Source of the DNA: Synechococcus sp. MW101C3
GTDB taxonomy: Bacteria > Cyanobacteriota > Cyanobacteriia > PCC-6307 > Cyanobiaceae
Direction: 5' to 3'
DNA: 64,000 nt
NCBI RefSeq assembly: GCF_002252635.1
Contig: NZ_NQKX01000002.1
Coordinates: 124,001-188,000 of the forward strand
The position numbers and the translations under genes are program-made. Shown here piece after piece: positions 22,648-31,123 of this stretch. The notes under the pieces are model-generated. The model saw only the letters and a list, made by a program, of their open reading frames with translations. It had not been told where the DNA came from and did not search any database. Each line of letters starts with the position of its first letter. The stretch's first letter is position 1.

Positions 22648-25600
22648 GGTGCTTTGATGACCAGCCAAGTCACGATCTCTAGGTCAGTCTTGCTGTGTAC
22701 TTGATCCTGAGCATTGGGAAGAACAAAGCTACGGTCGGCCTGAAGACTTGATGCGGCTCTTTTACGGTAGGTTGCCGCAATAGAATCAACTGCTCTATGA
22801 AGGAGTGTGTCATACGCCTTCATCTCATTACCGTGATTAGTCTCCAGGTCGAAGATGTTACAAAGCTGGGTATATGGAACCGTCTTCTCGGAACAGAGGA
22901 TGCGATAGATGTCAAGTATCTGCTTTGTGCTTGCGAAGCCGTAGCGGACGTTACCGTCATCTAGTATGTATACGAGGAAGTGGGGGTGAAGCGGATTGAT
23001 GCCATCAATAAGCGAAGGCGTTGAATCGAGATCGGCTCCGCCTTGGACTTTCTGTCTGAAGCAGAAGATGACTCCGGGGCCAATGATCTTGTACTCAGCG
23101 TTTGGCGGAACACAAGTGTAGAGACCAAATGGCGCGGCATCTAAGGCGGCTTTGTTAGCCTCGATGTATTTGAGCAGCTCGAGGCGAAAGTCATCGAGAG
23201 TGAATTCTGTTAGAGAGACACTGTCTCCGAGGTCATCGAGATCGAGAACTTCGTCTTTAAGCCTAAGTAGCTGCTTGTCTCGATAGCGGAGATCTTCAGA
23301 GATAATATCTTCGATTTCTTCGTTTTGGAGAACGTTGTCCTCGAAAGTTGCAGAAAGGTCGACAAGAGCCATGCGAGCTTCGACGCGGTTCTTGAGGTTT
23401 ATGTACTTATTAAGATCTTCGGTGGGCCAAAAATTGACGAGGTGAACACTTGGGTTGACACTACCTATGCGGTCAATACGGCCAAATCGCTGAATAATCC
23501 GGACGGGATTCCAGTGAATATCGTAATTGATTAGATAATCGCAGTCTTGAAGATTTTGACCTTCACTTATGCAGTCAGTGGCGATAAGAAGTTCGATTTC
23601 TTCCGTCTGAGGCATAGAAGGGATCTTGGCCCGATTCTTGGCGCGCGGTGAAAAGTTGGTGAGAATCTGATCGTATGATCGTTCTCCGAAAGTTGTGCGG
23701 GTATCTCCGCCTCCACAAACAAGCGCCATGTGAATACCTAGTTCCTTGCTGGCCCAAGACAGGAGCGCATGATATAGATAAGTGGCGGTATCTGCAAAAG
23801 CAGTAAATACAAGAACTTTTCGGTTTGGCTCTCCAAGCTTGTTAATCGATGGCTTGGAGATCTTCGCAGCGATAAGCTTCTTCAATTCTGCAAGCTTGGC
23901 ATCAGTCTCGGGTGTAACCCCCTTAGCGGCATTGTACAAAGTAAGAAGTTGGTCCTTGTCATTCTTCAGTGCTTTAAGCCATCCATCATCTCCATCAAGC
24001 TGGAGATGACTTAGATGGAACTTAAGATTATTCCCAACCTGTGAGGCATCTTCTAGCTCCTCATCGTGGCCTGGGTCGTCAATTTCAATTTCGATTTCAT
24101 CGAGTTCGCCTTTTTGCCTCTGCAAAGCTTGAAAAGTATCGATCTTTTTCTCGAGATCTTCAATCTTAGATATAGTGCGTTCTATCGTAATCTCGAACGA
24201 CTTCACGGAGCTTTCGAGGCGCTTAAGAAAGTTAACCTTCATCATGCCTATAAGGTGATTCTCTCTCATCGCCTGAGTGATGTTTGAGGTACCCCTATTC
24301 TCGTATTCTGCCTTGTGATGTTCCAGCACGTATCTGGAGGGATTATATAGGGAAAGGGTATAGGCATCTATCTCATCATTCAGCTTGTCGTATGAGAGGA
24401 AGCGGCCTTTAAGATGGATTTCAGGATAGACAGAAATTGGCTGCTCGCGCTTAGGAAAACCACCAAGCTGGGCTATAGTGGCCTTATAGTACTTCAAAAT
24501 GTGTTTCCTTGAGCGCGCGATTGTCAGTTCATCGAGGAGTTTGAAGAATCCCGTGTTGAGCTTCTCAAGTAGTTCACCAGTCTTACGCTCATAGGTTTGC
24601 TTCTTTGCCCAAGTAGTAAAGGTCTTCTGAGCCGCTGCAAGGGTTTCTCTTAGGCTAGCGACGCCGATAGATTCTGAAAACGCATCATCACGATTCTCTG
24701 TAATAAAGTAGATTTGATTTCGAAGATCTTTAAGGTCGTTGTTAACGGGTGTTGCGGAAAGTAAAAGGACCTTGGTGCGGACACCGGAGTTGATAATGTC
24801 ACCCATTAGGCGTTGGTAGCGGCTCTTACGGACAATATTTCCCAAATCATCTTTTCGTCCAATTGTATTATTCCTGAAGTTGTGCGATTCGTCAATGACG
24901 ATCAAATCATAGTTACCCCAGTTCAATGTCGCAAGATTGATATCTCCGGAGTAGCCCGTCTCTCGGCTTAGGTCGGTATGCGAAACGACATCGTAGCGAA
25001 AGCGGTCTTCTAGAAAAGGATTAAGAAAGCTATTAGCTTTGAACACCGTCCAATTTTCGCGAAGCTTCTTTGGGCAAAGAACAAGAACACGCTCATTTTT
25101 CAATTCAAAATACTTAATGACCGCTAGCGCCTCGTAGGTTTTACCCAAACCGACGCTATCAGCAATTATGCAACCATTGTGTGAGAGTATTTTATTGATT
25201 GCACCTTTGGCCCCGTCCTTCTGAAACTCGAACAGCGTTTTCCATATTCCAGTCTCAAATAAGCTAGTCTTGCTTAGATCGATATCAGTCTTCCCAGCGT
25301 CACTAAGAAACTTTTCGAAGATATGAAAGAGTGTTTTATAGTATATAAACTCTGGAGTGTTGTTCTCGTAGAGCTGTTTGAGATAGTTGAGCACATCCTG
25401 CTTTACATCTTTCACTAGTGTCTCGTTTGCCCAAAGCTCATCGAACCACTGCTTAAGCTCATGCCTATCACGGTTGCTATCTACGATGAGGTTTAACTCG
25501 ACATTGTTGCTATCTTTGCTAAGGCCCAATCCTCTTACGGTAAAGTTGGAACTGCCGAGGATAGCTTCTTCAACGCCAGCAGTTGCAACGTGATACATTT

Positions 25601-25979
25601 TTCCATGCAGTAGATTAGATTGCTTGATTGTTTTGATGTCAACCTTTCGCTCAATCCAGTCAGCGCATAACTTTGCAACACGTTTCTGCTGGAGTTTGCT
25701 GGAAAGCTCTAAGCCTTCATTGTCTATGATGAAGGCTTTTTTCTCGATTTTACTTGGATCCAGACGATTCACAAAGGATGGCTCACCAAAAAGGAAATCA
25801 AGATGTTCGATGCATTCAAGTTCCGCCTTGAGCGCATCGTAGGCGTAGATGGTGAAGTAAGCAGATACGATTGATAGGTTAGATCCGCTCTGAATTTTCG
25901 TACGCAAAAAATCTGCGACCGTTCCCCTGGAATGGTTGTCACGTAGACCAGAGTTATTCACGTCACTAGGCATGTTCAC
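22644..25979 (-). CDS. PLD-nuclease/SNF2-type helicase
   Basis: A 1,111-residue protein. Residues about 15-190 are a PLD-like domain with NLLHGKMYHVATAG and AILGSSNFTVRGLG. Then comes a SNF2/superfamily 2 helicase: Walker A IIADSVGLGKTYEAL (near 276), DEAH-like LIVIDESHNFRN (near 363), motif III LLLSATPVNNDLKD, a long helical insertion (about 500-680), motif V IATDCISEGQNLQDCDYLIN and motif VI RIIQRFGRIDRIGS (near 820). The C-terminal 250 residues are unassigned. The PLD motif lacks the usual Asp after HxK, so nuclease activity needs testing. First gene of the operon, with a plausible promoter about 60 bp upstream and a 4-bp overlap with the methylase gene. Confidence 0.86.
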   Translation of the reverse strand: MNMPSDVNNSGLRDNHSRGTVADFLRTKIQSGSNLSIVSAYFTIYAYDALKAELECIEHLDFLFGEPSFVNRLDPSKIEKKAFIIDNEGLELSSKLQQKRVAKLCADWIERKVDIKTIKQSNLLHGKMYHVATAGVEEAILGSSNFTVRGLGLSKDSNNVELNLIVDSNRDRHELKQWFDELWANETLVKDVKQDVLNYLKQLYENNTPEFIYYKTLFHIFEKFLSDAGKTDIDLSKTSLFETGIWKTLFEFQKDGAKGAINKILSHNGCIIADSVGLGKTYEALAVIKYFELKNERVLVLCPKKLRENWTVFKANSFLNPFLEDRFRYDVVSHTDLSRETGYSGDINLATLNWGNYDLIVIDESHNFRNNTIGRKDDLGNIVRKSRYQRLMGDIINSGVRTKVLLLSATPVNNDLKDLRNQIYFITENRDDAFSESIGVASLRETLAAAQKTFTTWAKKQTYERKTGELLEKLNTGFFKLLDELTIARSRKHILKYYKATIAQLGGFPKREQPISVYPEIHLKGRFLSYDKLNDEIDAYTLSLYNPSRYVLEHHKAEYENRGTSNITQAMRENHLIGMMKVNFLKRLESSVKSFEITIERTISKIEDLEKKIDTFQALQRQKGELDEIEIEIDDPGHDEELEDASQVGNNLKFHLSHLQLDGDDGWLKALKNDKDQLLTLYNAAKGVTPETDAKLAELKKLIAAKISKPSINKLGEPNRKVLVFTAFADTATYLYHALLSWASKELGIHMALVCGGGDTRTTFGERSYDQILTNFSPRAKNRAKIPSMPQTEEIELLIATDCISEGQNLQDCDYLINYDIHWNPVRIIQRFGRIDRIGSVNPSVHLVNFWPTEDLNKYINLKNRVEARMALVDLSATFEDNVLQNEEIEDIISEDLRYRDKQLLRLKDEVLDLDDLGDSVSLTEFTLDDFRLELLKYIEANKAALDAAPFGLYTCVPPNAEYKIIGPGVIFCFRQKVQGGADLDSTPSLIDGINPLHPHFLVYILDDGNVRYGFASTKQILDIYRILCSEKTVPYTQLCNIFDLETNHGNEMKAYDTLLHRAVDSIAATYRKRAASSLQADRSFVLPNAQDQVHSKTDLEIVTWLVIKAP

Positions 25980-26033
25980 TGGTAGATCGGGAGTATTGGG
26001 GAGTGATAGCTGACACTATTGGTGGGCATTCTA

Positions 26034-26062
26034 CTCATATGTTTCTCTGGTTGGGTCTGCAA
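26034..26062 (-). promoter_or_regulatory. Candidate promoter for the helicase-methylase-ATPase operon
   Basis: On the minus strand, TTGCAG (26062-26057) and TATGAG (26039-26034) are separated by 17 bp, a fair match to -35/-10 elements, about 55 bp upstream of the helicase start at 25979. The region is AT-rich compared with the chromosome. Judged by eye only. Confidence 0.35.
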
Positions 26063-26134
26063 CCCTTTCATTAGAGTCGCAATCAACGTGTCGATTGGGT
26101 GTCGGGTGACGCAGTCCTCATATATAGCCATCTC

Positions 26135-26515
26135 CTACCCCTCCTCCTGCAGCTGTCGCACCAGCGCAATCAACTCCTTCTTGGTGAAACTCTCCAACGG
26201 CGGCGGTGGTGGGGTCACCCCATGGCTTTCCAGCAGTTGGGCGAGAGCAGCTTTTTGCAACTTGGAGTAACCCTTGATGCCGTGCTCTTTGCACAGTCGC
26301 TTGAGCCTGGTCGCGGGTTGCTGCAGAAAACTCCCCTTGCCCAGCAAGGCTTTCGGGTCTTGGGTTCCCGCAGAATGGGGATCCTGGAGGTCGAGGAGGG
26401 CAGCGCTGAAGCGCTGCAGATGGTCCGCCACCCGGCGGTACACCCGGGCATCGGTGCCCGCCAGCTCCCTGTTGGTCTGCTCCAGCAAATCAGCGATCGT
26501 CGGGCCCGCGCTCAT
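26135..26515 (-). CDS. SAP/Rho-N-like small protein, unknown
   Basis: A 126-residue protein. The N-terminal half is helical (PTIADLLEQTNRELAG, YRRVADHLQRFSAALL). The C-terminal half has two SAP or Rho-N-like helix pairs: RLKRLCKEHGIKGYSKLQKA followed by LAQLLESHG, and ESFTKKELIALVRQLQ, separated by a run of prolines. Such motifs bind DNA. It overlaps the upstream coiled-coil gene by an ATGA, so the two form an operon. They sit between the Hma-like operon and the DUF3427 helicase. No named family was recognised; a nucleic-acid-binding accessory role in defence is inference. Confidence 0.65.
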   Translation of the reverse strand: MSAGPTIADLLEQTNRELAGTDARVYRRVADHLQRFSAALLDLQDPHSAGTQDPKALLGKGSFLQQPATRLKRLCKEHGIKGYSKLQKAALAQLLESHGVTPPPPPLESFTKKELIALVRQLQEEG

Positions 26516-26973
26516 CGCTTTCCGCCGAGCTGGCTGACGGAAGTTCCGGCCTCCGCCGCATCTGCCGCCAGCGCAACGGCCTTGGCCTTCACCTGGCGCC
26601 AGCGCGTGGCCTGCTGAACCAACCGGCGGAACATCTCCACAAGCCAGAAGCCGCTTTGGCGCTCGCTCTCGTCGATCAGGGCCACCATTGCATCGCCCGT
26701 TTCCTCCAGCTCGCGGATCACGCTGCCGAGCTTGGCGTTGAGAGCATGAAGCCGGGCCTTGGCCCGGGCCTCATCGGCCAGATCCGCCTCCAGCTCCACC
26801 AACTCCCGCTGCAGCTCGGCGATCACCACCCCCCGCCGGTCGCTCTGTGCCTTGAGGATGCCCCGGGAGCGGTTGGCAGACACCAGGGCCGCCCGGCAGT
26901 CCTGGTAGGTGCCCTCTAGAGCCTCTGGATCTGGCGTGATTGGGAATTCACTGGCCGAGCGGAGCGGCATCGG
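26512..26973 (-). CDS. Coiled-coil protein, unknown, paired with SAP protein
   Basis: About 153 residues. After a short N-terminus the protein is a long charged helix (residues about 25-90: ELQRELVELEADLADEARAK, LHALNAKLGSVIRELEETG), then FWLVEMFRRLVQQATRWRQV and an Ala-rich end. It looks like a structural or scaffold coiled coil. I start at ATG 26973 (MPLRSASEF) because longer starts would overlap the divergent helicase gene. It is coupled to the SAP gene by a 4-bp overlap. No family was recognised. Confidence 0.6.
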   Translation of the reverse strand, partial: PMPLRSASEFPITPDPEALEGTYQDCRAALVSANRSRGILKAQSDRRGVVIAELQRELVELEADLADEARAKARLHALNAKLGSVIRELEETGDAMVALIDESERQSGFWLVEMFRRLVQQATRWRQVKAKAVALAADAAEAGTSVSQLGGKR

Positions 26974-27028
26974 GACTCGAATGGCTGACTCAAGGATTGC
27001 CGATTTTGAGCCGTTTTGGCTGGGCCAC

Positions 27029-29302
27029 ATGGGGGAAGGGGTGATCAGGGCTTCCGTAGGGAGTCCGCTGGTATCTGCCGCCACATCAAGACAGCCTTTG
27101 CAGCAGCACTTCCGCCCCTACGCCTACCAGCAGGAGATCCTCGACAAGCTGACGGCCGAGCGCAGCCTCCATGGCCGCTGGCGCAACCTGGTGGTGGCCG
27201 CCACCGGCACGGGCAAAACTGTGATCGCCGCCCTCGATTACGCCCGCCAGGGCGGTCCGGGTCACCCGAGCCTGCTGTTCGTGGCCCACCGGCGCGAGAT
27301 CCTGCAGCAGAGCCTCGCCACCCTCCGCCAGGTGCTGCGCGATTGCTCCTTCGGCGAGCTGCTGGTGGATGGCCAGCGCCCCAGCCAGTGGCGCCATGTG
27401 TTCGCCTCGGTGCAATCGCTCGCTGGGCTGGATCCGGCGGACCTGGCGCCGGACACGTTCGACGTGGTGATCGTCGATGAATTCCACCACGCCGCCTCCG
27501 CCAGCTACGAGCGCTGGCTGCGCCACCTGGCGCCCGTCCTGCTGCTGGGCCTCACCGCCACCCCCGAGCGCACCGGCGGCGAGGACATCCTCCATTGGTT
27601 CGATGGCCGCATCGCCGCTGAGCTGCGCCTCTGGAGCGCCTTGGAGCAGGGCCTGCTGTGCCCCTTCCACTACTTCGGCCTCCACGACGGCACCGATCTT
27701 TCGCAAATCGAATGGCGCCGCAACGGCTATGCCACAGAAGCCCTCACCAACCTCTACACCGCCGACGACGCCCGCCTGCGCCTGATCCTGCGCGAACTGG
27801 GAGACAAGGTCACCAACCTGGATTCGATGCGGGCCCTGGGCTTCTGCGTGAGCGTGGAGCACGCCCATTGGATGGCCCGCAAGTTCGTGGCCGCCGGCCT
27901 GCGCGCCGCTGCCCTCGATGCCTCCAGCCCCCGGGAGCAGCGCGCCGAGCAGATCCGCCGCCTGCGCTCCGGCGAGCTGCAAATCCTGTTCGCCGTCGAT
28001 CTGTTCAACGAAGGCCTCGACATCCCCGAGATCGACACGGTGCTGTTCCTGCGCCCCACCGAGAGCGCCATCGTGTTCCTGCAGCAGCTCGGCCGGGGTC
28101 TGCGCCTCTGCCGGGGCAAGAGCTGCCTCACGGTGCTGGACTTCATCGGCCAGGCGCACCGGAACTTCCGCTTCGACCTTCGCTACCGCGCCCTGCTCGG
28201 CGGCACGCGCGACCAGCTGGAACAGCAGATCAACGACGGGTTTCCCTTCCTGCCGGCCGGCTGCAGCCTGCAGCTCGATCGGGTGTCCAGCGAGCGGGTG
28301 CTTGCCAATTTGCGCGAGTCGCTGCCCAGCCGTCGGCCCGAGTTGCTCAAGGAAGCCCGCCGCCTCGGGCGCTGTTCGCTGGCGGCGTTGCTGGAGGGGC
28401 TGGGGATGGAGCTGGGGGAGTTTTACAAGGTGGCGGGCTCTTGGGCGTTGCTGCAGCGGGAGTTGGGGTGGGTGGCGGCGGGGGCGGCCACCGGCGATGA
28501 GGAGCGGCTGGGGCGGGGGATCGCTGGCGGCCTGCTGCATCTCGATGACCCGGAGCGGTTGCGTTGGCTGATGGATCAGCTGCAGCGACCCGTGGCGCCC
28601 GATCCGGCGGCTTTGGATCCTGAGGCCGAGCGCCGCTGGCGGATGCTGATGGCCCAGCTGTGGGGCAGCGGCCGCCAGCACCTGCCCCTGGCAGAGGCGT
28701 TGGTGCGGCTCTGGGCCGCCCCGGCCATCCGCGCCGAGCTGGTGGAGCTGTTCGCGCTGCTGCTGGAGCGCACCGATCACCTGGTGGCGCCCCTCGCCTG
28801 GCCCTTTCTTGCCGATGGCGAACCAACCCCGTCGGTGCCGCTTGGCCTACACGGCCGCTACTCCCGCGCCGAGGTGTTCGCCGCCTTTGGGCTGCTGAAC
28901 GAGGCCCGACCCTTCCCCGGCCGTGAGGGGGTGTTTTTCGATGAGGCCACCTGCTGCGACGTCTTCTTCATCACGCTCAAGAAGAGTGAGCGGTTGTTCT
29001 CCCCTACCACCCGGTACAACGACTACGCCATCTCCCCGTGGGAGCTCCACTGGGAGAGCCAGAGCAACACGCGGGAAACCTCATCCACGGGGCAGAGATA
29101 CATCCACCACGTTGAGCGCGGCAGTCGGGTGATGGTGTTTGTGCGGGAGGAGAACAAGCGCGGCGGGGCGACGCTGCCGTTCCTGTTCCTGGGGTTCGCG
29201 GATTACGTGAGCCACCAGGGCGAGCGGCCGATGGCGATCCGCTGGCGGCTGCAGCGGGCGATTCCGGCGGCGTTCGTGCCGGAGTTGGCGTTGGCGGTGT
29301 GA
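27029..29302 (+). CDS. DEAD/DEAH helicase with C-terminal DUF3427, PLD domain missing
   Basis: About 757 residues. Seen: RPYAYQQEILDKL, Walker A VVAATGTGKTVIAALDYAR, DEFHHAAS box, LLLGLTATPERTGG, motif V LFNEGLDIPEIDTVLFLRPT and motif VI FLQQLGRGLRLCRGKS. The C-terminal 160 residues match DUF3427 (GRYSRAEVFAAFGLL, FITLKKSERLFSPTTRYND, YAISPWELHWESQS, FLFLGFADYVSHQGERPM). In this family a PLD nuclease of about 200 residues normally precedes the helicase; here the frame begins only about 25 residues before the helicase domain, so the protein is N-terminally truncated or a shortened variant. The start is uncertain (26981 or 27041 also possible). Confidence 0.85.
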   Translation: MGEGVIRASVGSPLVSAATSRQPLQQHFRPYAYQQEILDKLTAERSLHGRWRNLVVAATGTGKTVIAALDYARQGGPGHPSLLFVAHRREILQQSLATLRQVLRDCSFGELLVDGQRPSQWRHVFASVQSLAGLDPADLAPDTFDVVIVDEFHHAASASYERWLRHLAPVLLLGLTATPERTGGEDILHWFDGRIAAELRLWSALEQGLLCPFHYFGLHDGTDLSQIEWRRNGYATEALTNLYTADDARLRLILRELGDKVTNLDSMRALGFCVSVEHAHWMARKFVAAGLRAAALDASSPREQRAEQIRRLRSGELQILFAVDLFNEGLDIPEIDTVLFLRPTESAIVFLQQLGRGLRLCRGKSCLTVLDFIGQAHRNFRFDLRYRALLGGTRDQLEQQINDGFPFLPAGCSLQLDRVSSERVLANLRESLPSRRPELLKEARRLGRCSLAALLEGLGMELGEFYKVAGSWALLQRELGWVAAGAATGDEERLGRGIAGGLLHLDDPERLRWLMDQLQRPVAPDPAALDPEAERRWRMLMAQLWGSGRQHLPLAEALVRLWAAPAIRAELVELFALLLERTDHLVAPLAWPFLADGEPTPSVPLGLHGRYSRAEVFAAFGLLNEARPFPGREGVFFDEATCCDVFFITLKKSERLFSPTTRYNDYAISPWELHWESQSNTRETSSTGQRYIHHVERGSRVMVFVREENKRGGATLPFLFLGFADYVSHQGERPMAIRWRLQRAIPAAFVPELALAV

Positions 29303-29331
29303 GGGACTGAAAGGTCCATTAACCTGACCCC

Positions 29332-29658
29332 ATGGACACGGTTGCCCCGCTGCTGCCCTTACTGGCCGATCGGTTGGAGCCGCTCAGGCACCTCTGCAAC
29401 CGCTATGGCGTGGATCGGCTCGAAGTGTTCGGCTCGGCGGCGAAGGGCCTGTTCGACCCCGCCAGCAGTGACCTGGACTTCATCGTGCAGATGACAGGCC
29501 AACGGGAGCCTGGCTACGCCCGACGCTTCTGTTCCTTCGCCGATGAATTGGAAGCCCTCTTCGGCCGTCCGGTCGATCTCTTGACGGAATCCATGATCCA
29601 CAATCCCTATTTCCGGAAGGACGTGGACGCCTCACGCCGGCTTCTCCTGGAACTCTGA
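29332..29658 (+). CDS. mntA: MNT-domain nucleotidyltransferase (MntA-like antitoxin)
   Basis: A 108-residue minimal nucleotidyltransferase with DRLEVFGSAAKGLFDPASSD and LDF (GS near 34-35, DLD near 47-49) and the third acidic position in GRPVDLLTES. The tail NPYFRKDVDASRRLLLEL is typical of MntA proteins paired with DUF86/HepT. MntA adds AMP to a Tyr of HepT and silences it. It starts 29 bp after the DUF3427 helicase stop and is followed at once by the HepT-like gene, so all three may be co-transcribed. Confidence 0.85.
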   Translation: MDTVAPLLPLLADRLEPLRHLCNRYGVDRLEVFGSAAKGLFDPASSDLDFIVQMTGQREPGYARRFCSFADELEALFGRPVDLLTESMIHNPYFRKDVDASRRLLLEL

Positions 29659-29695
29659 CAGGCGAAGGGAGGCGCTGAAACGCCTGCTTGACGCC

Positions 29696-30013
29696 TTGGA
29701 GGCAATCGAAGCAATTGAACGCTTCATCGAGAACTGCACGCTTGACCACTACCTTGACGATGAGCTGATCCAATCAGCTGTGGAGCGCAAATTCGAAATC
29801 ATCGGAGAGGCTCTCAAGCGAGCACTTGAAGCCGATCCAAGTGTGCTCGTGATCATTCCAGATGTACGCCGCATCGTTGGATTACGGAACAGAATCATCC
29901 ATGTGCACGAAGCCGTGGATCAGCTGATTCTCTGGGATTCGATCCAGAATGACCTGCCTGGCCTGAGATGCTCTCTCATGGCAGCGTTGGACAAGGATCC
30001 TCCCACCACTTAG
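29696..30013 (+). CDS. hepT: DUF86/HepT-like HEPN toxin, unusual motif and start
   Basis: A 105-residue DUF86 HEPN protein. The catalytic region reads GLRNRIIHVHEAVDQLIL: Arg64-x4-His69 of the R-x4-6-H ribonuclease motif is kept, but the usual H-x-Tyr becomes H-x-His (His71). That Tyr is the residue modified by MntA in characterised pairs. No ATG or GTG is available; TTG at 29696 is the only standard start, yet family-like residues (SDRRREALKRLLDALEA) continue in frame before it, up to the MntA stop. So translation may begin at a non-standard codon, or the 5' end is damaged. The partner gene ends 38 bp upstream. Confidence 0.78.
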   Translation: MEAIEAIERFIENCTLDHYLDDELIQSAVERKFEIIGEALKRALEADPSVLVIIPDVRRIVGLRNRIIHVHEAVDQLILWDSIQNDLPGLRCSLMAALDKDPPTT

Positions 30014-30037
30014 CCATTGCCACTCTCACCGCCGACG

Positions 30038-30311
30038 CCCTGTGCATCCACCGCGAAGGCGTGATCTGGCACCGGACCTGCGCGACCGACCTACTGTTCA
30101 TCACCCTGCGCAAAAGCTAAGCCCTCTTCTTACCCTCCACCCGCTACCGCGACCTGGCCCTTGGCCCCTCTCGGTTCCATTGGCAGAGCCAGAGCACCGG
30201 CAGGAGGCCGGCCGGGCCGGGGGTGTCACCGAGCCGTTCCGGTGTCTGGGGTTTGCCCGCGATCAGAGCCACGAGGGTGAACGGCCGCTTGGCCACCCGC
30301 CAACGCCGTGA
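30038..30311 (+). pseudogene. Remnant of a second DUF3427 C-terminus
   Basis: Broken frames in this stretch spell LLFITLRKS, stop, ALFLPSTRYRDLALGP, FHWQSQS, and after a gap with loss of frame FRCLGFARDQSHEGERPLG. These align in order with FITLKKSERLFSPTTRYND, ELHWESQS and FLGFADYVSHQGERPM of the intact DUF3427 helicase 1 kb upstream. It is not identical to it, so it is an old relative rather than a fresh duplication. Confidence 0.7.
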
Positions 30312-30331
30312 TCGCCGGGAAGGTGAAGCCC

Positions 30332-30793
30332 CTACTCAGCCTCGGTAGAGGCCTCAGGAACATCATCGAGCTTCTGGCAGACACCCTTTGAGTTCCACTT
30401 GGCGGGTTCACGATCGGTGAACGAACCGGTTTCACCCTTGTAGCTGAGGTTTTGGAGATCGACGGTGTTGGTCTCCCACTCCATCTGGGGGCGATACCGT
30501 TTGACCTCCCAGTGAACCTCCTGCGAGGTGATCCTCACGAGCGTCTCATCCACCAGACCTCGCGCAGCCGGATCTGGGATGTCGGAGTTCCAGAAGGTGT
30601 TCGTCCTGTCCAACGTACGGGGATCCAGTTCCTGTACTTGTTGCTGGCGGGGATTGACGCGGACGGTCTTCAGCGAACCTTCCTCGAGCTGGCAACGCAG
30701 CAGAAAGGGCTTCGGCTTCAGGAGATGCTCACAGCCAGCGAGAAAGAAGGCCAGTGTCATCATCACCAGGTGCCGTGTGCAGAGTGGGAGCAT
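30332..30793 (-). CDS. Small lipoprotein, unknown
   Basis: About 153 residues. The N-terminus has a basic residue, a hydrophobic core MMTLAFFLAG and the lipobox LAGC, so it should be lipidated and membrane-anchored. The mature part has no recognisable domain; it is hydrophilic with VNPRQQQVQELDPRTL and a Trp-rich stretch HWEVKRYRPQMEWETN. A Cys near the C-terminus (KGVCQKL) could pair with one near residue 33. It stands alone at the right border of the island. Confidence 0.7.
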   Translation of the reverse strand: MLPLCTRHLVMMTLAFFLAGCEHLLKPKPFLLRCQLEEGSLKTVRVNPRQQQVQELDPRTLDRTNTFWNSDIPDPAARGLVDETLVRITSQEVHWEVKRYRPQMEWETNTVDLQNLSYKGETGSFTDREPAKWNSKGVCQKLDDVPEASTEAE

Positions 30794-31123
30794 CAGTGAA
30801 GGGCCCAACGCTGAATCCAGATCCAGACCAGCAGCATGACGTTCTCGACGGAGTGTCAGAACACCCCCATAGCACCGCCATGCTGCAGGTGTCCTCCTTC
30901 GCCACCAAGGTGTTCACGAACCGCATCAACCAACCGCAGACATCAACCAGCTCAGCGATAACCCCCGTGTGGCTGCCGCCCTGCTTGCAGCTGGGGGTGG
31001 TGTTGCTGTCGTTCCTGTTTGTTGGCCCGTGGGGTTGGGCGCGTGCCGGGCAGCATCATCGTTCCCACTGGAACTCCGCGGCGGTGCTGATGCTCGGTTC
31101 CATCCTCCACTGCCACAACCTCG
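30794..31123. other. Intergenic stretch without a supported gene
   Basis: About 330 bp between the lipoprotein start and the membrane-protein start on the other strand, so it must hold both promoters. No convincing coding frame, repeat or hairpin was seen; short open frames here lack protein-like composition. Confidence 0.5.

Noticed and set aside
27086-28780. A 564-codon open frame antisense to the DUF3427 helicase
   Set aside because: Composition is shadow-like (Gln, Gly, His and Ala rich), and the opposite strand has all helicase motifs.
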